Shown piece by piece: positions 42,303-53,377 of a stretch of 64,000 nt of DNA (the first letter of the stretch is position 1; each line of letters begins with the position of its first letter). The position numbers and the translations under genes were made by a program. The stretch spans positions 620,001-684,000 of the forward strand of contig NW_020167530.1 of NCBI RefSeq assembly GCF_001641265.1, read 5' to 3'. The DNA comes from Pseudogymnoascus destructans. Its lineage: Eukaryota; Ascomycota; Leotiomycetes; Thelebolales; Thelebolaceae. The notes beneath the pieces were generated by a model. That model was not told the origin of the DNA. It searched no databases and saw nothing but the letters and a program-made list of their open reading frames with translations.

Positions 42303-43801
42303 AGTGCTGGTTGGTCATGGGTGGGTTGGGTTTGGAGTTTGGGGCATTACGGAGGATATCCCGTCTACGGACGATAAATGCTATTTGGGCGGCTACATCA
42401 TATATTTATTTAGTCACGGATTACTTCCATCAATCATAACTTTGGTTCTCTTCGCACTATATCTGTAGCCGTAAATATTTCCTGTTGATGGTTGCCTCTT
42501 CTCCTTTCCACCTACCCCTGATACTAAATCTGCAAGTATATGGCGAGCTTGCGCATGTTTATCTCAGTAGTTGTTGTGTCTCCACTTCATTATTAATTCT
42601 CGGCCATCCAGTACTGCAATGCGGCGAACTGCACATCCTTGGTTATCCCCGCCAATGCTCCTACAACATAACCGCAGATCACAAGACTAAGCATCACTAA
42701 TCCACCCCAGCCGCTGGTTCTTCCCAGCGCCGTCGCACCCGAAGACCCCGTATCACACCCCTAACCCCCTATAAAGAAGTCAGGGTGCTTCGCCGTGTAG
42801 TTCCCTAGACACCACGCGTCTGCCAGGCCTCCTCTTCACTTGTGGTATTGCAGTAGGAATTGCAGGCTTCTTTTTGTCCATATCTTCCATGGGGCACAAC
42901 TTCAGAAGACGGGGAATAGCAGGGTTGCAATAGTTGAGTTGGAAGATATGGTTGAGTTGGATAATTTTGCCGACTCACAATTACACCCGACCAAAAATGA
43001 GAATTTTGCGAACAGCGCCCTACCATGGAAAATGCACACGACTTAACACAAGGCCCCTATTTGGGGATCAACCAACCATCATGTGGAACCTCCGAGGTTA
43101 AATTCAGTCATGAGCCGCGCCCCTCGCGCGAACCAAATTCTGAGCCATATCCGCTTTGTTGTCTGCTCTAACCCTGGTCCCAAGTCCTTCCGTCTGCGCT
43201 GAAAGAGACAGGTCATCGACAAGAGGCAGAAGCGATAGACACATTCATCGGTCCACAAATACCACAAAGAGGATACTGTTTGCGGACTGGAATGCGGCCA
43301 CCATAGATATTCGAAGTCGCAACTGGGAATTAACTGAGGCCCTGTTGGAGCGAAAAAAATGTCAGCCGGGCTGGCTTTGCCGCATTGCGAGGAGATCACT
43401 AGTTTTGCAAACGTGGGCCTCAATCGCCTAGCCATAACTCCAGTGTGGTTTCATTATGTCAAAATAAGGGGTGGTTGCTCTGACCTGAATCCTGAGACGT
43501 GCGGTGGCTACCTACCGAGGTAGCGCACCTCACTCGGAGTATATAGATTCCGTAGATTGCTTCACTCTAATAACAACAAAACAATCACATACACCAGTGC
43601 TCTGCTGTTCACCATTATTACTTTTACTTCTACCGCTGTACTGAGATAATCCACTTAGTTCAACAGATAATGCAAGCAATAATGATACATGATAGAAGCA
43701 TTGTCTACACGTATGTATAAGTAATCAATAGGTTATAAAAACAAGTCTATAGTTTTATGCTAACTTGTTTATAAATAGTCTTATTTGATCAGTATCAAAT
43801 T
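42303..43801. other. Intergenic region grading into repeats
   Basis: About 1.5 kb with no recognised gene. Short frames near 42800-43440 lack family features. The sequence becomes AT-rich beyond 43560, marking the start of the transposon-rich block. Confidence 0.5.
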
Positions 43802-44255
43802 GTCTACAATGTAGAACATCACCGCCTTCGCTACAATGGTCATATTATCAACTTGGCAGCTCAAGCATTTCTATTCCACTCAAATGATGAAGCTCTTGCA
43901 GACTATAATAATACGAATACATTGACTACTCCTACAGAAAAAGGAAGATCTCTATGTGCACTGGATAGTAGCATGTGGAATTCCATTCCGAATGGTTTCA
44001 ATCCCTGAGTTCCGCACGTAAGTAGTACTACCTTTCATGATTTAAGGCTTTTATTAATATATATATACCATGCTTCACTATTTAAATCCAGCCATCAATG
44101 AATGGCTGCCTCATAGCTCGACAACAATTCACGATTGGGTCCTTCGTAAATATACAGAAGAGAAGGTTATCACTCGACAGGCTGTTCAAGCTGCCCTTAC
44201 AAATATACACTTTACAGTTGACTTATGGACTTCTCCAAATTCCCTTGCAATCCTC
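43802..44255 (+). pseudogene. hAT transposase fragments, rearranged order
   Basis: Two coding scraps. The first (43802-44009) reads VYNVEHHRLRYNGHIINLAA then QAFLFHSNDEAL, which belongs to the middle/C-terminal part of fungal hAT transposases (the 'R-C-x-G-H-I-x-N-L' region). The second (44070-44255) reads LHYLNPAINEWLPHSSTTIH then FTVDLWTSPNSLAIL, which normally lies upstream of it (the first catalytic Asp is in 'DLWTS'). Their order is thus inverted relative to an intact transposase, so at least two copies or a rearrangement are involved. The second is cut by the TGTAA element at 44256. Confidence 0.75.
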
Positions 44256-44520
44256 TGTAATGCTGACTTCTAAATGATAGAAGACACAGAGGTTTCTTGC
44301 ATAAGGTTGACTTGACAGAGGAGGCATGGGATTAAACACAAAGGCTTTCCAAGTAACACGTTACAGTATTGTAAAGAATACTATATTGAGTTGAGCACGA
44401 AGCTCCTATCTAAGGAATACTATCTACTTATATAGTGGTGTCGTGCCAAAGGGATATCCGTGGATAACATGGATAACATAATATCCATGATATCCAATGT
44501 TATCCATCACCTGATATTCT
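44256..44520. mobile_element. Second copy of the TGTAA element, 3'-truncated
   Basis: Begins TGTAATGCTGACTTC and matches 16956-17142 closely for about 190 bp (shared: GAAGACACAGAGG, AAGTAACACGTTAC, TTGAGTTGAGCACGAAGC). It then diverges into a different but equally self-complementary core rich in GGATA and TATCC. The conserved ATCAC-TGATA junction after the core is recognisable at about 44508. The right end of copy 1 is missing. Instead the sequence runs directly into the middle of a copia gag frame. Confidence 0.7.
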
Positions 44521-45672
44521 GTGGATCCCCGTGGATACAATGCAATTCAGGATTATGTTCACCTCAAGTACGAGAATTTCTCTTCGCTTGACACATTTAT
44601 TATCGCTGTCCGTGAAGCTATCGACAAACTTGAGAGTCTACAATGCCCTCCTCATAATGATTGGCTTCCTGTTATGTTTATAGCTTCTTGTGCGAACAAG
44701 TGGCCAACTTGGGCAGAACGCCAAAGATCACTCCTTCGGTCTCCAGATCACTGCATCACTCTCGACTCTCTTATCAATGACCTCACAGATGAGGCGAGAT
44801 CGAAATCGACTCCTACAGGCTCGAATGCCTTGTACGGAAACAAATCTCAAGGAACGGGTAAGGGCAAAAACCCAAGCAAGGACAAGAAGAATGGAGATCG
44901 ACCATCTTGCCCACATTGCACAATGCCGAAACCTCGACACTCACCTCAAGACTGCCTCGAAAATAACAAGGAGAAGCGTGATGAGTGGGAGCGGAAGAAT
45001 GGGAAGAAATGGACCCCATATCGGAAGCATATTGAGAAAAAGAAAAATGAAACCAAAGATGAGGGCAATGACTCTAAGAACTATTTCGACCTTGTAGCTT
45101 TCTCAATGCCTGCCAAATCGAACACTATAAGCAGAGATAGGTGGTTATTCGATACAGGAGCAGATGAGCACATTGCAAACAGTCTTGCGAAGTTTGACAC
45201 TTACGAAGAGCGCATGGATTTACCATTCATGAATACAGCAAATGGACTTGTTCGTCCTCAAGGCTGTGGCTCAGTTCGACTTTTTGGAGTAAAGGGAAAC
45301 AGAGAGAAGACCCAAATTACCCTCCATCATGTCATCTATATGCCTTCCTCGCCAGTTTGCCTGTTTAGCGGAAAGAAGCTTTATAGCAGCGGAGGTCATC
45401 TACAGAATGGCCAGCTTCTCGATAAGCATGGCAATGAGATGGGCACAGTTGACTCAGATCTGTTCCTTTACGAATTCAAAATGGAAGCAAAGGAATCACT
45501 TATCCTGCTCTTGATTTTACCTGCTGCGATTGAGCATAAGAACACAGACATTGAACTTTGGCATCGACGCCTCTGTCATCTTGGACTCGATAACGTCCGC
45601 AAGACCAAAGACATGGTAAATGGGATCTCATATAGCCACTGCCATTGCGACGAGGTTGTGCCAGCCATGTGA
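44521..45672 (+). pseudogene. Copia gag-protease region
   Basis: 383-codon frame. A Gag segment (YVHLKYENFSSLDTFIIAVR) leads to a variant zinc knuckle CPHCTMPKPRHSPQDC. The aspartic protease DRWLFDTGADEHIAN (catalytic Asp in DTG) and the GAG-pre-integrase His-rich block LWHRRLCHLGLDNV come next. The N-terminal half of Gag is missing, cut at the junction with the TGTAA element. The frame ends in a stop at 45672. Homology continues one base out of phase (LCQPCEEAKPIRR), so there is a frameshift near 45640-45660 inside the HHCC zinc-binding motif of the integrase. Confidence 0.85.
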
Positions 45673-47700
45673 AGAGGCAAAGCCAATCCGTCGAGTGAAC
45701 AAAATTTCAGCTCGACTAAGACCGAAAACAGCTCTTGAAGAAGTTCATTGTGATGTTGTTACTATCACACCTCACGGACTCCACGGAGAGAAGTATGGCA
45801 TACTGTTTACTTGTGGAAAGTACAGTGTCCGCTATGGATGGACCTTTAAGAATAAGGGTGACGTGTACAAATGCATTGTCTGGATGATTCGACTTGCAAA
45901 GACACAATACAACATCACAATTAAGAGATTCAGAATGGATGGAGGAAAGGAATATGCTCCTACCCAGATCGATGAGCTTACAGCAGATCTCGGAACCATC
46001 ATTGATGTCATACTGACATTCGTTGCACTCAGTTTGCTATCAAACTCAAGAGCAAACTTAGAAATCTCCTCCTCAAACCTACAAGTCACCATACATATCT
46101 TGGCTTATCACACCAACAACAAAAGCAATACTACTCAACGATTGCTGCAAACTCTTCTACTACATCTGTTTATGCTACATACATCACGGCATATCATTTG
46201 GACACTCATTGAACAAGTTATTAAGAAAATCTCCTCCTTAAGGGGGTGGGCCAATACTACCACATGGCATATCTCTACCAACTAGAGGCCTAGGAACATG
46301 AACGATAGCTCTAGAAGCTTCTACAACCCTCTATGATTCATTACACGTCATCGCTCCTTAGTTACCCACAAGATTGGTTAAGTTATGACATAATTTGTCT
46401 ATAGGTACTCTGACCTTGGACCTCCTTTTCACTTCTTATAGGCTAGGAACCCAAGAGATGGTTCTATGGGATTCTCTTACGTTCACTACATGATTAGCAA
46501 GCTAGTTGTGGGTCGCACTTGATTTCTAATACATTTACCAAGCCTGGTTAGTCATGGAAAGTCATGGAAAATGAGAGAACTACACTCCTTTGGCATAAAT
46601 AGGATTGCCCTTTCCTTAAGAAAGGGCAAGCAGACAATACAGTAAATTGACTATCACATACTTCCACGTCTTTTCCAAGCTTCCAAGCATTCATCTTGTT
46701 ACTCCTTGTTTCTGAAAAGTCAGTGAGGTGTTAACCTCTGACTTACTCCTGAGTTCCCAGACTCAACATTTGTTGCAACTTGTCTGAACCACTTCACTAC
46801 ATCACACACCTGATTGCTGCGTTGTGGAATAGTCTAAGCTACAACCCTTTGGCTCTGTTTCCTAAGACAGTGTGTTGTCTTAGTAAAATCACCCCTTCCT
46901 TGGGTGGCTAGATTCTCACATCTGCTGCACCCACCATTACAATTGAGCTGTCCACTCCATTTTGCGCATATCAAGACGGCACAGCCGAACGAGCTTTCGC
47001 ACCATTTTTGAACGTGTTCGATCTGCTGCAATCGATCAGCGAATTCCTGAATTCCTATGGCCAGAGCTGTTTCAAGCTGCCATTTACATCTCAAACAGAG
47101 TGGCCACTTCAACCATTGATGGGAAGACACCATTTGAAGCATTTTGGGACGAAATTGAACCAGGGGTGAATCACACACCTAACATCGCCCACTTGCGAGT
47201 TCTAGGATGCAAGACATATGTTATTGTCCAAAAGGAATGCAGAGTGCAAAGCCAGAAGCTTGCCTCAAGGGCAGAAGTCGGCATTCTCGTTGGATATGAG
47301 GGTCATAACATTTTTCGAGTTTACGTCCCCTCTCGAGCTGGAGAGAAGATTATAAGAACTTCGCATGCTCAATTTGATGAAGGCAGTGGTTTCATTACAG
47401 AGCCAACATTTGACCAAATCAGTGACGAAAATGTCCAAGCAGCCCACAACAACGCAGTGGAAGAAATGGATGAACTGCGATACCCTCCACCTTCTGTCTC
47501 AATGAATAAAGACTATGAAGGACAGACTCTAGACCTAATTCACAATCAGGAGGATGCAAAAGAAACTCCTCAAGATCAGCCAGATGCAGAAATCGAGCAT
47601 GAGGAGCGCAAACCTCCAAAGAAGACCCAAACTCGCAAAGTCTGGGTTCCTATTGCTGCACAATTGAGTCACGAGAAGCCAAGCAAAGGATGCTGCTTCA
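45620..47700 (+). pseudogene. Copia integrase, split by a solo LTR and frameshifted
   Basis: The integrase core begins with the HHCC remnant and LEEVHCDVVTITPHGLHGEK (first catalytic Asp), then RMDGGKEYAPTQID (second). At 46005 the frame enters a 936-bp solo LTR, and it resumes after 46946 with the expected STPFCAYQDGTAERAF. A further one-base shift follows AERAF, after which RTIFERVRSAAIDQRIPEFL and the connection domain run to about 47700. The insertion is bracketed by a 5-bp duplication, ATTGA, so it clearly post-dates the copia copy. Confidence 0.85.
46006..46941 (+). mobile_element. Solo LTR, family A, TSD ATTGA
   Basis: 936-bp copy beginning TGTCATACTGACATTCG and ending CACCATTACA, with perfect 5-bp repeats ATTGA at 46001-46005 and 46942-46946. 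It interrupts the copia integrase frame. Removing the LTR and one ATTGA restores contiguous integrase codons at that point, which fixes the element ends exactly and validates the ends used for the two copies at 12.8-15.1 kb. Confidence 0.95.
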
Positions 47701-47712
47701 TCTCGAAATGCC

Positions 47713-49305
47713 ATGTATGCAGAGGAAGAACAGGAATATCAAGACGAAGATTTCCAAAATACATTTTTCACAGGCACAGAATACAACTCAGATCCGCAAA
47801 CCATGGAAGAAGCACTCGCTCGATCTGATGCAGATCTCTGGCATGAGGCCATTGCCTCTGAATATCGATCCATTACTCGTAAGAAAGTGTGGAAAGTCAT
47901 GCATAAAAGCAAAGTTCCAAAAGGGAAAAAGGTCCTTGGTGGACGCCTTGTTTTGCGCACTAAAAGAGATCGAGATGGCAAAATCCTTCGCCGCAAGGCT
48001 CGATGGGTTGTAAAGGGCTATGAGCAGAGATATGGAAAGGATTATGAGCAGACCTTTGCAGGAGTTTGCAAATCAGCCACATGGAAAATCGCCGTTGCCC
48101 TCGCTGCACGTTTCGATCTTGAGATTGAACAGATGGATGTTGACACTGCATTCCTTGAAAATGATATCGATGCAGAGGTATATGTTGAATTGCCTCCTGG
48201 ATGGTGTGAGAATGGTGTCAAGCTTTCAAAGGAGGATGTGTGCAAGCTATCACGCACGCTTTACGGTCTCAAGCAGTCACCACGTCTCTGGCAGAAAAAG
48301 CTTCGCAAAGCACTCCAATCTCTTGGATTTGAACCACTCGAAACAGACCAATGCATCTTTATCAACAAGGACACAAAGATCATCATTGTCACTTATGTTG
48401 ATGACTGCCTCATTATTGGCAAAGATAACGAGGACTTAAGTAAGTTGAAATATGAGTTGCAGACAAAGTTCACAATTGAAGAACTCGGTCCTGCACAATA
48501 CTTCCTTGGAGTCCGCATTCATCGAGATAGAAAGAAGCGAGAGATCTACCTTGGACAGGATGCATATACTCAAAAGATCCTAGCCGTTTTGGAATGACGA
48601 ATTGCCACACGGTGAAGACGCCTTGTGCCCAAGGATGGGAAATTCTCATGACTCCGTACAAAGACAAAGCTACAGCTCACGAAATCAAGCTGTATCAGTC
48701 TATGGTTGGATCTCTAATGTATCTAGCCACAAACACTCGACCGGATATCAACTATTGCACGTCCGTTCTATCTCGTTTTCTCGCAAACCCCTCGCCACAG
48801 CATATCGCAGCTGCTCGTCGCTGTCTGCAGTATCTCGCAGGCTCTATTCATCTGTGCATCTGTTATGGAGGCGATTGGAAGGATGATGAGGCTATGGCAT
48901 TAAGAGGATACGTCAATGCAGACTTCGCAGGCGACAGAAGCGAGCGCAAGTCTCACACAGGATGCGTCTACCTTTTCTGTGGAGGCGTCATTGTGAGCAT
49001 TTCGAAGAGACAGCCAACCGTTGCAGTTGCGACTACTGAAGCTGAATACGTGGCTATGTTTAAGGCTGCACAGGAAGGAGCATGGCTTCGACATCAAGGA
49101 GCTTGGATATAAGAAGAAGGATGCACTCACAACGGAAATCATCAGCGACAACCAAGGAGCTCTTGCACTTGCAGAGAATCCAGAGTTTCATCAGCGAACG
49201 AAGCACATCGACGTCAAATACCACTACATCCGAAATCAAGTGAAGGAAAACCTTGTTGATCTATATTATGTGTATACGAAGGAGATGGCATCAGAGATTC
49301 ATTGA
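47713..49305 (+). pseudogene. Copia reverse transcriptase and RNase H
   Basis: RT frame 47713-48597 (294 codons) shows the copia RT opening KKVWKVMHKSKVPKGKKV, RKARWVVKGYEQRYGKDYEQ and MDVDTAFLENDIDAEVYVELP. It then has LYGLKQSPRLW and the polymerase active site VTYVDDCLI. It stops at 48597, and the RNase H part continues in another frame (MVGSLMYLATNTRPDI, NADFAGDRSERKSHTG, VATTEAEYVA). After a further shift comes SDNQGALALAENPEFHQRTK, so at least two frameshifts are present. Catalytic Asp and Glu residues themselves are conserved, which indicates fairly recent decay. Confidence 0.9.
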
Positions 49306-50440
49306 GCTGATCAAGCTTAAACAGCTTCCAAAGATGGACTGATTATAGGTTACGGATGAAGAACTAGGGGTGCTACTAACTGTTGATATGTTTTCTACAA
49401 TATCACCAGAGGGGTGTGTTGCAGGAATCGGGGTTCAGAGCCACGGGAGCCACTGGCGTGGCACCCACCCACATATATAGTTCTCAGTAGGCTGCGCACT
49501 ACTCGCTCAATACTCGGCTCACTCGCTCAGTGGGTTACTCAGCTGGGTGAGTAGCTGAACCTTTTACTCGACTCGGTGAGTGAGGTCAATACTCAGTTAC
49601 TCTGTAAAAACCCGGTGAGTACTCGGCTATCACGTGTAAGATTTATGCATCATGTGAACAGTCCCTCATACGATTAATACTGTTTTATGGTTAAGTTAAA
49701 GTATTACATCTATTAGCATCACTCTCGCCATCTCTAGTAAGCTGTGAGAACGAATCATGTATATTCCTCTATCTAAGTACCATGATTATCAGAAGATTAT
49801 TAGAACGCTATTATCTATTATATATGCTTAAGAACATCCCTCCACCTTGCTTGATGAGGCCGGCCAGACCTACTAATACCTAAAGTATTTATAGGGTCTT
49901 GATGAGGATCCTCGACTGAGCGGAACGAGCTATGAGTCAAGATAACTGTGTATAGAACTTGTTCATAAAATGTCTTTTGTGTGAGAATATGATCTTATTA
50001 TAGGTATTAACCTACATAATTCTGGTAATAATCTGGTAATCCTTACTTGTTGAGGTTGCATTTGATTGATTCGCATTTGATAGAGACTATCCTTCCCATC
50101 TGTGACTTCTTTTTGCAAATGTCTGTGCAAGATGTGTTGCCATAGACTTTGGGCCAGCAGACTTGATTGCAGGATGCGTAAGGGCCTTCGAACAATAAGT
50201 ACAAATAACACATGGTTCTCCAGAAAGCCGGTCTGCTCCTTGGTGATAACTTCTCCAGTATTGAGAACTCCAGTTGGTTGAATCCCATGCAATCTTCATA
50301 AGAAGTTTTGTAGTATGATCTGAGTGTTGTTCATACCATCGTGATAGCTTCCACCACTCAATGAATATATCGTGTGTATCCTTAGTCCATTTGACGAATT
50401 GGTTTAACTTGCCAATATATTCAAGGCCTGCAGGGACTTT

Positions 50441-52224
50441 GTAAGGATGCCTGTCCCTCAGTGATGGAAAGGATCTGAGTCGGGCAGGTTACGGTCACAT
50501 GATAAGAGTTAAGGCAGGTTAGCTGAGTCGGACCCGTTTCGGGTACTTAAGGAGATTGACCCAACGGGGGTTCCTCTCTTCATCTTTTTTGTATCCTTCG
50601 TAGTAGACCTATAGGATAGCATCCGTTTAGCCTCTGACTCGCACTCTCATATGCTATTACTGTGAGCTGGGTGCCCTGTGTCCTTACAGACTTGATTTAA
50701 TGAGGATAGTCGTTGAGAAGACGGAAAAGAGTCTGAGAATACTGTCAGAATCAAACAACTCTGAGTATTGAGATGGCATTTGGCAAATTGCTCGATTATC
50801 AGAAGGTTACCAGAAGTCTGGCTACGATGAAGTACTTAAATACCTGGTTTTCCAACGCGAAAGGTACTCCAGCGCTATAACTTTAGCAACTCAAGTTCTC
50901 CTCTACTCTAGCTCCAGGAACAACATATCCTGTGCAGCTGATACCTTAGCCCACTTTTCCTTATCAAACTTCTTAGAGTAGACAAGTAAGAACGCCTCTT
51001 TGAAGCTAGAACTATGAGTGGATATTTGCAACCATCCATTGTCGACAAGATTGTAAGACTTTGGGTACCACTGCACAGGTCCTGGTAATTAGGCCCACTT
51101 TCCAAACTGCCTGCTCGTACAAACAGAAATATTTATGTGGTGGGATAACCTCGTGAAAAGTGCTATAATAAACAATTAGTATTGCCAGAAGATTGCTAGG
51201 ATGATCAGAGACGTACCCTTCCTCTACATCAATCCACGGCATATACTCAAAGAGACGCTCAGGCTTCTTTCTCAGCTTTCCAGCCTTTCTCGTATATGAG
51301 TGGATACAGCTATCCCAGAAATGTTGCCACTTGCGGAAATTGGACTCTTCATGGGCCTATCAACTATTAGTATCACCAGAAGATTACCAGATTATGAGGT
51401 AGCATACATCAATGTGCGCTTGAGTTAAGAGAGCCTGGGTGCTAGTGATCTCTTCATCGGAAAGCTCATCTGGTAGAACAGCCTCGTCATTTAAAATATC
51501 TCGCGCTGTAACATAAGCTCCAACTCCAAATCGTCTTCAACCTCAGTATCCTCCCATTCGCTGTTATGATTGTCATCGATTGGAATACTTGAGATACCCT
51601 CAAATGCAGCAAGCTCAGACAGAAGTTGTTTGGGCGGAGTAGATGGTGGGGCTTGTGGAGAAGAAGAGGCGCTAATATTCTTGACTTTCTGATTCGCAAT
51701 GCAAGATGCATGGGTACCCTTCTCAGTCCTGTTTATAGTTAGATTGAGGCTACCAGAGATTACCAGAAGGAACTTACCGAACACAAATACGCTCAACCTT
51801 CAATTCATTCTGTAGACGTGTCTTGTCTTCAGTAGAGGCAGCGATATACTTTGTGTAATGACACAGGGCACCCAGCTCACAGTAATAGCATATGAGAGTG
51901 CGAGTTGGAGGCTAAAAGGATGCTATCCTATAGGTCTACTACGAAGGATACAAAAAAGATGAAGGGGGAACCCCGTTAAGTTTGTTTCCTTAAGTACCCG
52001 AAACGGGCCCGACTCGGTTATCCCAACCCTAGCCCTGAACCTTCCACCGCAACAGGTCCGCATCGACCCTGAACCCTACACCCTTACTGTCCCCCACTAT
52101 AGTGTAACTCGCTATGTCCTCCTCTACTGGTCCGAAACCACACCGAGTCGGATTTCATGCTTGTGGTGACCGTAACAGCTCTGAGGCGGGTTCTTCGAGT
52201 ATCTAGGTAAGGAGGCATCCTTAC
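50441..52224. mobile_element. Nested TIR element, TSD ACTTT
   Basis: Ends GTAAGGATGCCT (50441-50452) and AGGCATCCTTAC (52213-52224) are perfect 12-bp inverted repeats with 5-bp duplications ACTTT (50436-50440, 52225-52229). Subterminal regions are also inverted copies of each other: a segment spanning about 50540-50690 recurs in reverse at about 51857-52010, including the Cys-rich coding scrap ICYYCELGALC. A truncated copy of the right end is at 13751-13978. I cannot place it in a superfamily. The TIR and 5-bp duplication do not match the usual 2-, 8- or 9-bp classes. Confidence 0.8.
51012..51905 (-). pseudogene. Unknown multi-exon gene inside the nested TIR element
   Basis: Minus-strand coding scraps separated by good introns (GTAAGT, GTATGC and GTACGT donors). 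They are ICYYCELGALCHYTKYIAAS with LKVERICVR; TEKGTHASCIANQKVKNISA with an acidic stretch (SEWEDTEVEDDLELELML); and DELSDEEITSTQALLTQAHI. AHEESNFRKWQHFWDSCIHS and YMPWIDVEEG follow, then a final part ending NIHS. A one-base shift near REI/LNDE breaks it. The Cys/His start suggests a zinc-binding module. I do not recognise the protein and it has no DDE or recombinase signature, so it may be a captured host gene or the unknown mobility gene of this element. Confidence 0.45.
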
Positions 52225-52792
52225 ACTTTGCAGACTTATATAACTTCTTTAAGTAGTAGCTCAGATCAGCATGGTCAGCCTTGAGTGCTAAGTGAACAGC
52301 CTTCTCATCTTCAGTAAGGTTGGAGACGCAGTTGCGAGCTTTGATAGTATTCGCATTAGTGGAGAGTTCTTCATGTGCCTTGAGTTTCGCCATACTAACT
52401 AAACACGTGATTAGCAGAGATCTCCAGAAGTTCTGGCTATAGAATCAAGATAATAAACTTAGTTGAAGTCCTAGTAAAGAGGTAAAGGCTCAAAAGGGAA
52501 GAAGAATGTGTAGATCGGAGAGTAACCAAGGAAGGTGGTTCTAAGGTCGTGGTTATTTTAAAGTTGCAAACAAAAATATTTGTGAAGGAATATTCACCTA
52601 CAAAGAATTACTGTTCCAAAAACAACACCACAATGCGCACCTTCATATAAAACACATACCTTTCAACCTCTACCTCTTTACTATACTCTTCTTCTGCAAT
52701 ATTCTTTCTACAAACTCACTGTAAGTACACATATCTTTTGATCTACTTCTTTATCTTGTGTTTACTTTACTAACTCACCTTGATATTAGCAA

Positions 52793-53377
52793 ATGACTCG
52801 TACCAAGCAAACTGCTAGGAGATCAACTGGCGGCATAGCACCAAGGATGCCACTTGGATTACGGGCTGGCTCTGGGCTTGGCGGAAAGGGACAGGAAAAG
52901 GCTGTGGGCACAGCAAGAAAAGCTCCAGTTTGCTCATCTCAAGCTAGCAACAATCATGCTCAGAAGGCCACGCGCTGCACAAAGTCTAGTAAGAGGATTA
53001 CCAGAGGATTACCAGAGGATTACCAGAGGATTACCAGAACTCTCTAATAAACATATAGGCACCAAGGCTCTCCGCGATATCAGAAGACAGCAACTTGATA
53101 CTAGCTCCCATTCCAGCGTCTTGTTAGGGAAATCACAGAAGACTTCAAGTCCAATCTTCGCTTCCAGCAATCTGCTATCCTAGCTCTTTAGGAAGCTGCT
53201 GAATGCTTCCTCATTCGAGAATTTGAGAGTATGATGTTTAAACATAGTGACAGGGACATACTAACAGTTATAGTGACAAATCTCCTCGCTATTCATGCGA
53301 AGAGAGTGACAATTCAGGCAAAGGGTATGATATTGGTTCGGCGTTTGCAGGATATGATGTTTAAGCTGTGGGCTTAA
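52793..53377 (+). pseudogene. Degenerate histone H3-family gene with introns
   Basis: Starts MTRTKQTARRSTGG, nearly the invariant H3 tail. A 5'-leader intron at 52721-52789 (GTAAGT...TTACTAACTC...TTAG) lies just before it, as in fungal H3 genes. After a divergent stretch (52840-53060, containing GATTACCAGAG repeats) come GTKALRDIRRQQ, then in another frame LPFQRLVREITEDFKSNLRF and QQSAILAL-stop-EAAECFLI. Next is an intron (donor GTATGA near 53229, acceptor near 53281), then TNLLAIHAKRVTIQAKGMIL and VRRL. The fold-defining parts of the H3 core are recognisable. One TAG at 53189 (from CAG), a frameshift before LPF and loss of the helix around 'STELLIRK' make it non-functional. Introns exclude a processed retrocopy. 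Confidence 0.85.

Larger units (their letters stand above)
50087..52393 (-). pseudogene. hAT transposase N-terminus (BED-like finger), split by a nested element
   Basis: Minus-strand frame starting 52393 (MAKLKAHEELSTNANTIKAR onward) runs to LKKLYKSAK at the ACTTT target site. It resumes on the far side of the nested element (50440) with VPAGLEYIGKLNQFVKW, WWKLSRWYEQHSDHTTKL and a zinc-finger-like CVICTYCSKALTHPA with a downstream His. It ends at SHRWEG and a stop. In hAT transposases a BED-type finger with C-x2-C precedes the catalytic core. The core (DLWTS and the C-terminal dimerisation block) is missing here, so the protein cannot transpose the element. Confidence 0.65.

Noticed and set aside
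41464..42318. 284-codon Pro/Ser-rich minus-strand frame
   Set aside because: Complement of the GC-rich Myb/SANT-like gene. Only the plus-strand frame contains a recognisable domain.
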